A stretch of 64,000 nucleotides of DNA from DASZTV01 sp035550655 (lineage in GTDB: Bacteria > Actinomycetota > Actinomycetes > JAFAQI01): assembly GCA_035550655.1 (NCBI GenBank), contig DASZOU010000030.1:1-64000 (forward strand). Direction: 5' to 3'. The position numbers and the translations under genes are program-made. Shown piece after piece: positions 1 through 8,127 of the stretch (positions within the stretch are counted from its first letter, which is position 1; every line of letters starts with the position of its first letter). The notes below the pieces were generated by a model. It was not told the DNA's origin. It saw only the letters and a program-made list of their open reading frames with translations, and made no database searches.

Positions 1-134
1 CCGACTACCTCGACTTCGTCGCGAACCAGCTCAACGACCGGCCCCGCGAAACCCTCAACTGGGACAGCCCCAACGAGCGAATGCGAGCGCTACTGTTCCC
101 CGACGAAAACGAGCCTGTTGCGACGACCGGCTGA
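1..134 (+). CDS. IS30-family transposase, C-terminal fragment
   Basis: An open frame enters from the left edge (first full codon at 3) and stops at TGA 132-134, giving 43 residues. It contains the tract LNDRPRETLNW followed by SPNER, which is the typical end of IS30-family DDE transposases. The last catalytic glutamate and the rest of the integrase core would lie outside the window. The family call rests on this short tail only. I could not identify a terminal inverted repeat downstream, so the right end of the element is undefined. Whether the element is intact cannot be judged. Confidence 0.75.
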   Translation, partial: DYLDFVANQLNDRPRETLNWDSPNERMRALLFPDENEPVATTG

Positions 135-411
135 ATCCGCCGCCCGTTTAACGCCACTTACGTAGGTCTCGACGCGGCAAACCGGACAATCAGCGCAAGC
201 GGGCAGCGCAAACCGACGCAGGCGGGAGCCGTCCCCTGGCAGTTGCGGGTTTTGACGTTGACTTTGACCTTGGGGCCGGGTCAAGGGCGAAGCCCGCGAA
301 CTGGGCCTGTACGACGACGCCACGGACAGAGAACTTGTCGGAGGGGCTGGCTACGGTCCGTTACAAGTGGGCGACCGGCCGTGGTCGGCCCCGACGGCTC
401 AGGAGCTTGGC
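135..411. other. Intergenic region beside the IS, with a possible gene remnant
   Basis: This stretch separates the transposase tail from the next gene and should hold the right end of the insertion sequence, which I could not delimit. On the + strand a frame stopping at TGA 413-415 reads through from well upstream. Its last part (from a TTG at 335) includes VRYKWATGRGRPRRLRSL, and its stop overlaps the GTG of the next gene as GTGA. This could be the 3' end of a gene cut by the IS, or chance in GC-rich DNA. No recognisable family. Confidence 0.3.
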
Positions 412-597
412 GTGATCATCGACTGCGAGCGGTGCGAGATGCGCGACGTCGCCTGCGACGACTGCGTGGTGTCCTTCCTGCTGGCGGCGCCGCCGGTCGG
501 CGAGCTGGCTGACGAGGAGGCGGGGGCCCTCGCGGTGCTGGCCGATGGCGGACTGGTCCCACCGCTGCGCATGCGGCACACCGGCTTCGGCGTCTGA
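412..597 (+). CDS. Small conserved actinobacterial protein of unknown function (61 aa)
   Basis: The GTG start at 412 is supported by AGGAG at 401-405, six bases upstream. The protein begins VIIDCERCEMRDVACDDCVVSFLL and has four closely spaced cysteines (C-x2-C-x6-C-x2-C), which suggests a small metal- or disulfide-stabilised fold. The C-terminal half is helical and hydrophobic (ALAVLADGGLVPPLRM). Similar small proteins commonly precede NlpC/P60 genes in actinomycetes, as here. A longer frame is open back to 367 but lacks a ribosome-binding site. Function unknown. Confidence 0.75.
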   Translation: MIIDCERCEMRDVACDDCVVSFLLAAPPVGELADEEAGALAVLADGGLVPPLRMRHTGFGV

Positions 598-620
598 TTC
601 CTCCCCGCATGTCTGAATCG

Positions 621-644
621 TGTGGCAGGTGTGACTGATGTGAA
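621..644 (+). promoter_or_regulatory. Three TGTGRC-type hexamers at 9-bp spacing (possible MtrA site)
   Basis: TGTGGC (621-626), TGTGAC (630-635) and TGTGAA (639-644) are separated by exactly 3 nt each. On the other strand this reads TTCACA-N3-GTCACA, which resembles the GTCACA direct repeats reported for the response regulator MtrA in mycobacteria. A four-unit version lies next to the LysM transglycosylase gene at 32891-32923. The array is seen directly; the regulator is inferred. Confidence 0.45.
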
Positions 645-787
645 TCGGGGTACGCCGATTCTTGCACCGGCGGTCACAAAACGGCCACGCCGGTGCTGGC
701 GGCTGCCCCCGTCCACCGGCTAGTCTGACCGCGGCCGTGTGAAGACCGTCGTCAGCCGGGCGACGGCGCATGGCCACCGCCGAGTCA

Positions 788-960
788 TCGACCGGTCACC
801 GATGGATTTCGATCCGCCGGCCCGGTCAGAGCCGGGGACCCAGGTCCCATTGGGGTGAATCGGCGCTAGGCCACCCGGTGCTCCGGCACCGACCAAGGTG
901 GAACGGCGCTGTAGGGCGACCTTCCCTCCCGAACCCGTCAGCTCACCCGGTAGGCGGTTG
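788..960 (+). ncRNA. c-di-AMP (ydaO/yuaA) riboswitch
   Basis: The leader contains the conserved blocks of the ydaO class. These are GCCGGGGACCCAGG near 831-844, TTGGGGTGAATCGG at 850-863, and near the 3' end CCGAACCCGTCAGCT followed by ACCCGGTAGGC (929-955). It lies just upstream of an NlpC/P60 hydrolase, the standard actinobacterial context in which c-di-AMP lowers expression of cell-wall lytic enzymes. Boundaries are approximate because I assigned them from sequence blocks, not from folding. Confidence 0.85.
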
Positions 961-983
961 AGGAAGAAGGAGAGCCGCCAGGC

Positions 984-2015
984 GTGGCGACTACCCCACG
1001 ACTTCGCGCGCCAAGACTGCGCGTATCTGCTTTCGGCATCACCCTCGCTGCGTTCGCTGCTGTCCTGGTCCCCACCGGGATCGGCGCGGCTGCGCCGACC
1101 TCGCACCTGACGCTTACCCAGGTGAAGGCACAAATAGCGGCGCTCGATGCGAAAGCTGAGCGGATCACCGAGAGCTACAACGCCGCGCGGGACCGGCTTG
1201 CCGAGCTCCAGCGCAAGGCCCGGCTCACCCAGAGTGAGCTCGCCCGCGACCAGGTGCAGCTGACCAACAGCCAGCGCAAGCTTGCGGCCCAGGCGGCGGC
1301 GGCGTACCGGGGTGGCGGTCTCGACGCGACGATGTCCCTGGTCACCTCCGGGACGCCGCAGACCTTCCTCGACCAGACCTCCGCGCTGCAGGAAGTCGCC
1401 CACTTCCAGGCCACGCAGGTCGCTGCCGCTGCCGCGGCGCAGCGCACCCTGTCGGCCGACCGGATCCTGCACAGCGCTCAGGTCAAGCAACAGCAGGCCA
1501 CGCTCGCCGCGATCACGTCGCAGCGCAACGCGATCAACAACCTGATCGCCCAGCAGAAGAGCCTGCTGGGCCGCCTCACGTCTGCCGCCCGCGCGCAGTA
1601 CAACGCGGCCGCCAACGCCGTGGCGGCGCACCAGCTGGCGCTGCGCAGCAGCTACACCGGTCCGGCGAGCGGCCAGGCTGCGGCGGCGGTGCAGTACGCC
1701 TACGCCCAGCTCGGCAAGCCGTACTACTACGGCGGCGCCGGCCCGAACTCCTTCGACTGCTCCGGCTTGACGATGCGCGCCTGGGAGGCGGCCGGCGTCT
1801 CGCTGCCGCACAACGCCGCGGCGCAGCAGTCGGAGATCCCGGCGGTGTCGCTGGGTGCGCTCGAGCCGGGCGACCTGGTCTTCTTCGGCAACCCGGCCTA
1901 CCACGTCGGGATCTACATCGGCGGCGGGCGCTTCATCCAGGCACCGCACACCGGCACCGTCGTGCAGGAGACCTCGCTGTCGTCGTACCCCCCCACCTCG
2001 GCCGGCCGGCCGTAG
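984..2015 (+). CDS. Secreted NlpC/P60 endopeptidase with N-terminal coiled coil
   Basis: A 343-residue exported peptidoglycan endopeptidase, expected to cut D-Glu/meso-DAP stem-peptide bonds. Residues 1-38 form a signal peptide (basic start, hydrophobic core, then AAAP). Residues about 40-215 form an Ala/Gln-rich coiled coil like that which autoinhibits or targets such enzymes. The C-terminal NlpC/P60 domain has Cys259 in DCSG, His307 in YHVG and a third polar catalytic residue, His322 in APHTG. The GTG start at 984 follows AAGGAGAG. Expression is probably set by the upstream c-di-AMP riboswitch and hexamer array. It corresponds in position to mycobacterial Rv2190c. The tail after the active site is short. 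Confidence 0.93.
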   Translation: MATTPRLRAPRLRVSAFGITLAAFAAVLVPTGIGAAAPTSHLTLTQVKAQIAALDAKAERITESYNAARDRLAELQRKARLTQSELARDQVQLTNSQRKLAAQAAAAYRGGGLDATMSLVTSGTPQTFLDQTSALQEVAHFQATQVAAAAAAQRTLSADRILHSAQVKQQQATLAAITSQRNAINNLIAQQKSLLGRLTSAARAQYNAAANAVAAHQLALRSSYTGPASGQAAAAVQYAYAQLGKPYYYGGAGPNSFDCSGLTMRAWEAAGVSLPHNAAAQQSEIPAVSLGALEPGDLVFFGNPAYHVGIYIGGGRFIQAPHTGTVVQETSLSSYPPTSAGRP

Positions 2016-2149
2016 CTGCCGCCCGACGCACCGGCTAGCCTTTTGTACTAGGTTGTCCGGTTTCGCGCGTCGTTACTTGTGACGGGCGTGGCAGACGGGG
2101 CAAACTTTGTCGGTTGGGGCATCCTTGTCCCGATCGGGAGGGGCAGGGC

Positions 2150-3040
2150 GTGCGTCAGCTGGAAGTGATGTCCGTCAGCGATGACGGCACCCACATCTTG
2201 CTCGGAGCCTCCGAGGACGCCGCCCGCGCGACCCACCAGCTGCGGATCGACAACCGGCTGGTCGCTGCCATCAACGGCGAGCTGGACGAGGACGCCGAGC
2301 ACCGCGAGAGCGAGCTGTCGCCCAAGGAGATCCAGGCCCGGTTGCGGGCCGGAGACAGCGTCGAGCAGGTGGCGAAGGCGGCCCGGATCCCGGTCTCGCG
2401 GATCATGATCTACGCGACGCCGGTGATCTCCGAGCGCGCCCGCATCATCGACCAGGCCCGCGCGGCGCGAGTGCGCCGGCCGCGCGGCCCGGAGTCCACC
2501 GCCTCACTCGGCTCGGTCGTTGCCAAGCGGCTCACCGAGATCACCGGGCTGCGCCCGGAAACCGTCGAGTGGAGCGCCAAGCGCCGTGAGGACGGCGCCT
2601 GGTCGATCGCCTTGAGCTACTCCGCCCGCGGCGGCTCCCGCACCGCCCTGTGGCTGTGGCGGCCGTCGGGGCGCGAGCTGACCGCACTCAACGCGCTCGG
2701 CACCCGGCTCGGCGCGCAGGAGCCCCCGGCGCCGCCCCGCCGCAAGCGGCCGGCCGCGCCCCCCGAACCGGCGCCTGCGGCGCCGAAGCGGAGTACGACG
2801 CCGCGTAAGGCCGCGAGTGCGGCGAAGCCGGCCGCCAAGCCGGCGGCTCCCAAGCGGGCTGTGAAGGCGGCCAAGCCCCGGGCCGTCCAGACGCGAGTGC
2901 GCCGGCCTCGGCCCGAGCCGCGTCCGGCGCCGGCGCTCGAGCCGCCGGAGAAGAAGAACGGGCGGGTGCCGGTCCCGACCTGGGACTCGGTGCTGCTGGG
3001 TGTCGCGTCCCCCGCCGACCGGGGGCGCCGCCGGTCGTGA
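2150..3040 (+). CDS. sepH: Septation protein SepH (DUF3071)
   Basis: This 296-residue cytoplasmic protein binds FtsZ and stimulates Z-ring assembly in actinomycetes. The GTG at 2150 is chosen because GGGAGGGG (2136-2143) precedes it and the product then begins VRQLEVMSVSDDG, the family start. An upstream in-frame start at 2114 lacks this. The N-terminal DUF3071 domain (about 1-180) includes a helix-turn-helix-like segment (SVEQVAKAARIPVSRI). A basic Ala/Pro/Lys-rich linker follows and the end is the conserved PTWDSVLLG. Its stop overlaps the start of the next gene by 4 bp (GTGA), so the two are probably cotranslated. Confidence 0.9.
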   Translation: MRQLEVMSVSDDGTHILLGASEDAARATHQLRIDNRLVAAINGELDEDAEHRESELSPKEIQARLRAGDSVEQVAKAARIPVSRIMIYATPVISERARIIDQARAARVRRPRGPESTASLGSVVAKRLTEITGLRPETVEWSAKRREDGAWSIALSYSARGGSRTALWLWRPSGRELTALNALGTRLGAQEPPAPPRRKRPAAPPEPAPAAPKRSTTPRKAASAAKPAAKPAAPKRAVKAAKPRAVQTRVRRPRPEPRPAPALEPPEKKNGRVPVPTWDSVLLGVASPADRGRRRS

Positions 3041-4377
3041 CCGGCGCTGTCGTCGCCATCCGCTCCCGACGGCGGCTGCTCGTCGTTCTCGCGGGGCTGC
3101 TCGTCGTGGCCGCGGCGATGGGCACGGTGGTGGTGGCGTCGGGCGGCTCCGGACCGCGGCCGCGGCGTGCGCCCGACACAACGGGACCCGACTCGGTGGC
3201 TGCCGTCGCCCGGCTCCACGCGATCCAGCGCGTCGTCACGGCGCGCGCGGCCGCCGTGCTCCACCACGACCGGGCGGCGTTCATGGCGACCGTGGACCCT
3301 CAGGGCGGTGCCTTCCGGCGGAGTGAGGCCCGGATCTTCGCGAATCTGGCACCGGTGCCGCTCGCGGCCTGGTCCTACGCGATGACGGCCACCCCGCGTC
3401 GGCCGCCGCCGGACGCCGCTCGCTATGGCGCGCCGGTCTGGGCGCCGTCGCACTTCGCCCTGCACTACCGGCTCGCGGGCTTCGACGCCCGGCCCACGGA
3501 CCTGCCGCAGTATCCGACGTTCGTCCGCCGCGGCGGGCGCTGGTACCTGGCATCGCTGTCCGACTACGCGACGCGCGGGCTGATCTCGGCGACCGATCTC
3601 TGGGACTACGGTCCGGTGCAGGTCCTGCGGCGCGGCAACGTCCTCGTTCTGGGTGCGCCCTCGCAGCAGGCGACGATGACCCAGGTCGCTCGCGAGGCGG
3701 CGGCCGCGATCGGACAGGTCACCGCGGTGTGGGGGCACGGATGGTCGCAGCGAGCGGTCGTGCTCGTGCCCGCCACGACCCGCGAGATGGCGCTGATCGA
3801 CGACTACCACGGCGATCTCGCCGCGATCGCGGCGTTGACCAGCGCCGAGGTCAGCACCGCGGCAGGGCGGCCCGCACCGGTCGGCGATCGCGTCACGATC
3901 AATCCGGTGGCCTGGCCGGCCCTCAGTGACATCGGCGCGGCGGTGGTGATCCGCCACGAGCTCACGCATGTCGCCACCCGCGCCGTAACCGGCGCCCAGA
4001 CGCCGACGTGGTTGTCCGAGGGGTTCGCCGACTACGTCGGGTTTCGAGTCGCCCCGGTGTCGGTCGGCGTGGCGGCGGCGTCGCTCCGCCGGCTGATCGC
4101 CGTGAAAGGGCTGCCCGGCGCGCTGCCGAGCACCCGGGACTTCCGCTCGACCGACCCGCAGCTCGCGGCTCACTACCAGGCGGCCTGGCTCGCCTGTCGC
4201 TACATCGCGCACCGGTTCGGCCAAGCCACGCTGGTCCGCTTCTACCGCGCGGTGGGGACATCGTCGAAGCAGTCGCCGCTTGCTCTCACCAGCGCCCTGC
4301 GCGACGTGCTGCATCTGCGGCTTGCCTCGTTCGTGTCGCGGTGGCGTCACTACCTTCGGACGGAGCTGGCGTCGTGA
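3037..4377 (+). CDS. Membrane-anchored zinc metalloprotease (gluzincin-like)
   Basis: A 446-residue protein with one N-terminal membrane segment (about residues 10-35) and an extracytoplasmic body. A zinc-protease signature is clear: HELTH at 307-311 and a third ligand in SEGFADY (Glu328), the spacing seen in M1/gluzincin-type peptidase MA domains. The middle part (about 60-200) resembles a secreted accessory domain I cannot name. It overlaps sepH by GTGA at its start and pimB by GTGA at its end, forming a three-gene coupled unit. Substrate unknown. Confidence 0.8.
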   Translation: MTGAVVAIRSRRRLLVVLAGLLVVAAAMGTVVVASGGSGPRPRRAPDTTGPDSVAAVARLHAIQRVVTARAAAVLHHDRAAFMATVDPQGGAFRRSEARIFANLAPVPLAAWSYAMTATPRRPPPDAARYGAPVWAPSHFALHYRLAGFDARPTDLPQYPTFVRRGGRWYLASLSDYATRGLISATDLWDYGPVQVLRRGNVLVLGAPSQQATMTQVAREAAAAIGQVTAVWGHGWSQRAVVLVPATTREMALIDDYHGDLAAIAALTSAEVSTAAGRPAPVGDRVTINPVAWPALSDIGAAVVIRHELTHVATRAVTGAQTPTWLSEGFADYVGFRVAPVSVGVAAASLRRLIAVKGLPGALPSTRDFRSTDPQLAAHYQAAWLACRYIAHRFGQATLVRFYRAVGTSSKQSPLALTSALRDVLHLRLASFVSRWRHYLRTELAS

Positions 4378-5504
4378 CCCGGCGGCTGCTCGTCGTCACG
4401 AACGACTTCCCGCCGCGTCCCGGCGGCATCCAGTCGTTCCTGCACGGCGTCGTCTCGCAGCTCGACCCCGCCGACGTCGTCGTCCTCACCTCGCGCTGGC
4501 GCGGGTGGGAGCAGTGGGACGCCGCCGCCGAGTTCACGGTGTACCGGCACGACACCCAGGTGCTGCTGCCGTCGCCCGCGGTGCGACGCCATGCCGTCGA
4601 GGTGTTCCGTCAGGAAGGCTGCACCGACGTGTGGTTCGGTGCGGCGGCTCCGCTCGGGCTGCTTGCGCCGGCTCTCCGTGACGCCGGCGCATCGCGAATC
4701 GTCGCGACGACGCACGGCCACGAGGTCGGCTGGGCGGCGGTCCCCGGCGCGCGCTCGCTGCTGCGGCGGATCGCCGGGGACGTCGATGTCCTCACCTACC
4801 TGGGCGCCTACACGCGCGATCGGCTGACCACCGCGATCGGTCCGTACGCCGATCGGCTGCGTCGGCTGACGCCCGGCGTCGACACCACGCTGTTCAGCCC
4901 GACCGTCGACGGCTCGGTGCGGCGTGCCGCCCTCGGGTGGAGCGATCGCCCGGTGGTGGTCTGCGTGTCGCGCCTGATGCCGCGCAAGGGCCAGGACGTG
5001 CTCATCCGTGCCCTTCCCGAGATCCGGCGCCGGGCCGGCGACGTCGCGTTGTTGCTCGTCGGCGGTGGGCCGTCACGCTCGCGGCTGGAGTCGCTCGCCA
5101 AGGAGTACGGCGTGACGGACGACGTCGCGATCACCGGATCGATGCCGTTCGGTGAGCTGCCCAGCTACTACCGGACCGGCGACGTCTTCGCGATGCCGTG
5201 CCGCGAACGGCTCGGTGGCCTCGATGTCGAGGGCCTCGGCATGGTCTTCCTCGAGGCCGCCTCCTGCGGTCTGCCGGTCGTCGCGGGCCGCTCGGGCGGC
5301 TCGACCGACGCCGTTCTCGAGGGGGAGACCGGCGTCCTCGTCGACGGCAGGAAGCCGGGCGAGGTGGCGGCCGCGGTTGCCGACCTGCTGATCGACCCCG
5401 CGCGCGCCGCCGCGCTGGGCGCCTGCGGGCGAAGCTGGGTCACCGAGCACTGGACGTGGCCGGCCACGAGCGCCCGTCTCGAGCAGATGCTCGAGTGGAG
5501 CTAG
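4374..5504 (+). CDS. pimB: GDP-mannose-dependent phosphatidylinositol mannosyltransferase PimB (GT4)
   Basis: A 376-residue GT-B glycosyltransferase expected to add the second mannose to phosphatidylinositol monomannoside on the inner membrane face. The GTG at 4374 overlaps the previous stop as GTGA and gives the family start, VTRRLLVVTNDFPPRPGGI. A longer frame open to 4008 only runs antiparallel in reading phase through the preceding gene. The N-terminal domain has NDFPPRPGGI. The C-terminal nucleotide-sugar domain has SRLMPRKGQD and the EX7E-type EGLGMVFLEA. Position beside fadD15 matches mycobacterial Rv2188c (pimB'), which supports this choice over other GT4 enzymes. Confidence 0.88.
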   Translation: MTRRLLVVTNDFPPRPGGIQSFLHGVVSQLDPADVVVLTSRWRGWEQWDAAAEFTVYRHDTQVLLPSPAVRRHAVEVFRQEGCTDVWFGAAAPLGLLAPALRDAGASRIVATTHGHEVGWAAVPGARSLLRRIAGDVDVLTYLGAYTRDRLTTAIGPYADRLRRLTPGVDTTLFSPTVDGSVRRAALGWSDRPVVVCVSRLMPRKGQDVLIRALPEIRRRAGDVALLLVGGGPSRSRLESLAKEYGVTDDVAITGSMPFGELPSYYRTGDVFAMPCRERLGGLDVEGLGMVFLEAASCGLPVVAGRSGGSTDAVLEGETGVLVDGRKPGEVAAAVADLLIDPARAAALGACGRSWVTEHWTWPATSARLEQMLEWS

Positions 5505-5508
5505 CCGT

Positions 5509-7317
5509 CTACTCGGCGGGCTTCCCGGCGTAGAGCTTGTCGACGTCCTTTGAGTAGCTGTCGATGACGACGTTGCGCTTGACCTTCAGCGACGGGGTCA
5601 GGTGTCCGGACTCGACGGTCCAGTCGTCAGCGAGGATCCGGAACGCCTTGATGGCCTCCGCCTTCGACACCGCCTTGTTGGCGTCGTCGATCGCAGCCTG
5701 GATCTCGGCGCGAAGGTCAGCATCCTCAGCCAGCTCGGCGACCGTCGCGGAGTCGGGCTTGCCGTGGGCTGTCTTCCAAGCCGGGAAGGCTTCTTCGTCG
5801 ATCGTGACGAGCGCGGCGATGAAGGGCTTCTGGTCGCCGACGACCATGCACTGGCTCACCAGGGCGTGGGCGCGAATCCGGTCCTCGAGCACCGCGGGCG
5901 CGACGTTCTTGCCACCTGCGGTGACGATCAGCTCCTTCTTGCGACCGGTGATCGTCAGGTAGCCCTCGTCGTCGAGGGCGCCGATGTCACCGGTGTGGAA
6001 CCAGCCCTCGGGCTCGAGCGCCTCACTCGTGGCAGCGGCGTTGTTGTAGTAGCCGGCAAAGACGTTGCCGCCTTTCAGCAACACCTCGCCGTCATCGGCG
6101 ATGCGGACCGTGCAACCCGGAATCGGGCGGCCGACCGTGCCGACCTTCATCGCGTCGGGGCGGTTCACGGTCGCACCGGCGGTCGTCTCGGTGAGCCCGT
6201 AGCCCTCGTAGATCGGGATCCCGCAGCCGCGGAAGAAGTGCCCGAGTCGCGCCCCGAGCGGTGCGCCGCCGGAGATCGCACCGATCGCCTTGCCGCCCAA
6301 CGCCGCGCGCAGCTTGCCGTACACCAGCTTGTCGAAGATCGCGTGTGGCACCTCCCACACCGCGCGCAGCAGCGGATTGCCGTCGAGCGACCGGCTGTAG
6401 TTGATCGCGACGGTCTCGGCCAGGTCGAAGATCGCGCCCTTGCCGTCCGCGTGTGCGCGCTGCTTCGCGGTGTTGTAGACCTTCTCGAACACGCGCGGCA
6501 CCGACAGCACGAACGTCGGCTGGAACACGGCGAGGTCCGGCAACAGGTTCTTGATGTCGGCGGTGTGACCCATGCGCACGCGAGCCTGCACGCACCCGAC
6601 CTGAATGATGCGGGCGAAGACGTGCGCGAGCGGCAGGAACAGCAGCGTGGACTGGTCGTCACCGAACATCTCGGTGAGACCTTCGGTGGTCGACGTCGCG
6701 TCGAACAGGAAGTTGTAGTGGGTGAGCTCGCACCCCTTCGGCCGGCCCGTGGTGCCGGACGTGTAGATGATCGTGGCGAGGCTGCTCGGGCGAAGCGTGC
6801 GGCGGCGCTGCTCGATCTCGTCTTCGGAGACGCCGACGCCAGCCTTGGTGAGCTCGTCGACCGCGCCGCCCGTGATGCTCCACACGTTGCGTACGCCGGA
6901 GAGGCGGGACGACACCTCGTCGTAGGTCTTGCGATGCGGCTCCGACTCGAGGAACACCCCGACCGCTCCGGAGTCCGAGACGATCCACTCCACCTGCTCC
7001 GCGGAGGACGTCTCGTAGATCGGAACCGTGACCGCGCCCGCAGTCCAGATCGCGTAGTCGAGAAGGGTCCACTCGTAGCGCGTGGCGGACATGATGCAGA
7101 CCCGCTCGCCCGGCTTGACGCCCGAGGCGATCAGGCCTGCCGCCACCTGCTTGACCTCGGTCGCGAACTGCTTCGCGGTCACGGGCTGCCAGGCGTTGTC
7201 GATCTTGCGGTCGAACACCACCCGATCCGGGTGTTCGGCCGCATTCGCCAGCACCGCGTCAGTGAGATTGGCGTCGTCCGGAACGCGAAAGTCTGCGGGG
7301 ACGCTGTAGTCAGTCAC
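5509..7317 (-). CDS. fadD15: Long-chain fatty-acid-CoA ligase FadD15-like
   Basis: A 602-residue AMP-forming acyl-CoA synthetase, of full family length. The P-loop YTSGTTGRPKG, the adenine-binding YGLTET and the hinge TGRKKELIVTAGGKNVAP are all intact. It should activate long-chain fatty acids with ATP and CoA in the cytosol. It corresponds to FadD15 by context: the neighbours are pimB, an SRPBCC protein and an ArsA-like ATPase, as in mycobacteria. The GTG start at 7317 lies 7 nt after TACGCT (7325-7330, - strand) with no Shine-Dalgarno, so the mRNA is probably leaderless. It converges with pimB with only 4 bp between stop codons. Confidence 0.92.
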   Translation of the reverse strand: MTDYSVPADFRVPDDANLTDAVLANAAEHPDRVVFDRKIDNAWQPVTAKQFATEVKQVAAGLIASGVKPGERVCIMSATRYEWTLLDYAIWTAGAVTVPIYETSSAEQVEWIVSDSGAVGVFLESEPHRKTYDEVSSRLSGVRNVWSITGGAVDELTKAGVGVSEDEIEQRRRTLRPSSLATIIYTSGTTGRPKGCELTHYNFLFDATSTTEGLTEMFGDDQSTLLFLPLAHVFARIIQVGCVQARVRMGHTADIKNLLPDLAVFQPTFVLSVPRVFEKVYNTAKQRAHADGKGAIFDLAETVAINYSRSLDGNPLLRAVWEVPHAIFDKLVYGKLRAALGGKAIGAISGGAPLGARLGHFFRGCGIPIYEGYGLTETTAGATVNRPDAMKVGTVGRPIPGCTVRIADDGEVLLKGGNVFAGYYNNAAATSEALEPEGWFHTGDIGALDDEGYLTITGRKKELIVTAGGKNVAPAVLEDRIRAHALVSQCMVVGDQKPFIAALVTIDEEAFPAWKTAHGKPDSATVAELAEDADLRAEIQAAIDDANKAVSKAEAIKAFRILADDWTVESGHLTPSLKVKRNVVIDSYSKDVDKLYAGKPAE

Positions 7318-7396
7318 GCGCGAAAGCGTACGCGCGAGCCTCCCGGAACGCGGGTTTCCCGTTTAGTCGGCCCGAAAGGCTGCCGAGAAGTGTCTG

Positions 7397-8098
7397 GTGA
7401 GCGATTTGCGCTGCCCTCGCTGCGGCGCCGCACGGCGGCCCGGCGACCAGTGGTGCGGGTTGTGTTACGCCGATTTCCGTGAGCCCGCCCCCCAGGTGGT
7501 CGGGGACACCACGCCGCCCGCAGCTGCCCCAGCCGCGGCGCCTGCCGCCCCCGTCCCGCCGCCGGATGGGCTGACGCCGCCGCTCATTCGGCCCCCGGAG
7601 GCCGCCGGCGTCACGCTGCCCCCGACCCAGCCCGCTGCGCCCACCCCGGCTCCGACCCCGGTTGCCGCGATCCCGGTCCAGCAGGTGGCCTCGGCCGCGC
7701 CCCCAGCCGCCGCGCCGTTCGCCCCGAGCACGAACCCGCTGGCGGCCTCGCCGCAGGCCGCCGGTCTCGCGCCGACCGTCGCCCCCACTGCCACCCCGGC
7801 CGCGGATGCGGCGGGCGCACCGGCCGATCCTGAGGCACCCTACGACCCGGCAGCAGCTGCGAAATGGCCTTGCCCGCGGTGTGGCGAGGAGGTGCCGATC
7901 GCGGAGGACCACTGTCCCGTCTGTGGCGCGGCGTTCCTCGAGCCCGTGCGCGCCGACAAGGCCATCAGGGTTCCGGGGTTCGGTGATGTCAGCAAGATGA
8001 GCACCGGCCAGAAGGTGATGTTCGGCGCGGCGATCGCGGTGAGCCTCACGCTGATCCTGGTCGTGCTGGCCACGATCGGTGGCGCAATCTTCCACTAG
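7397..8098 (+). CDS. Double zinc-ribbon protein with C-terminal membrane anchor
   Basis: A 233-residue protein with a zinc ribbon at each end of a long linker. The first ribbon is CPRCG-x11-CGLC at about residues 6-25. A Pro/Ala-rich low-complexity linker covers about 30-150. The second ribbon, CPRCGEEV to CPVCG, sits at about 156-178. A single hydrophobic helix (about 205-231) ends two residues before the stop, so it looks tail-anchored with both ribbons in the cytoplasm. Function is unknown. An ArsA/Get3-type ATPase gene lies 1.3 kb downstream. GTG start; no strong ribosome-binding site. Confidence 0.75.
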   Translation: MSDLRCPRCGAARRPGDQWCGLCYADFREPAPQVVGDTTPPAAAPAAAPAAPVPPPDGLTPPLIRPPEAAGVTLPPTQPAAPTPAPTPVAAIPVQQVASAAPPAAAPFAPSTNPLAASPQAAGLAPTVAPTATPAADAAGAPADPEAPYDPAAAAKWPCPRCGEEVPIAEDHCPVCGAAFLEPVRADKAIRVPGFGDVSKMSTGQKVMFGAAIAVSLTLILVVLATIGGAIFH

Positions 8099-8127
8099 CG
8101 CGGGCGCGGTTTCGTAGGCTCGGCGCC

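Larger units (their letters stand above)
598..983 (+). promoter_or_regulatory. 386-bp untranslated region and leader of the NlpC/P60 gene
   Basis: No gene is visible here. From left to right it holds a 9-bp-periodic hexamer array (621-644), a possible -10 element TAGTCT at 721-726 with no convincing -35, and a c-di-AMP riboswitch (about 788-960). It ends in a ribosome-binding site, AAGGAGAG, at 967-974 in front of GTG 984. The layout implies a leader of roughly 250 nt whose elongation is controlled by the riboswitch. Confidence 0.7.

Noticed and set aside
720..1949. A 409-codon - strand frame over the riboswitch and the NlpC/P60 gene
   Set aside because: Composition is that of an antisense shadow and it would cover a well-supported riboswitch.
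2028..2048. GGCTAGCC followed by TTTTG after the NlpC/P60 gene considered as a terminator
   Set aside because: The possible stem is only three base pairs; too weak to call.
5602..7482. A 626-codon + strand frame antisense to fadD15
   Set aside because: No family features, and it lies wholly over a gene with all acyl-CoA synthetase motifs.
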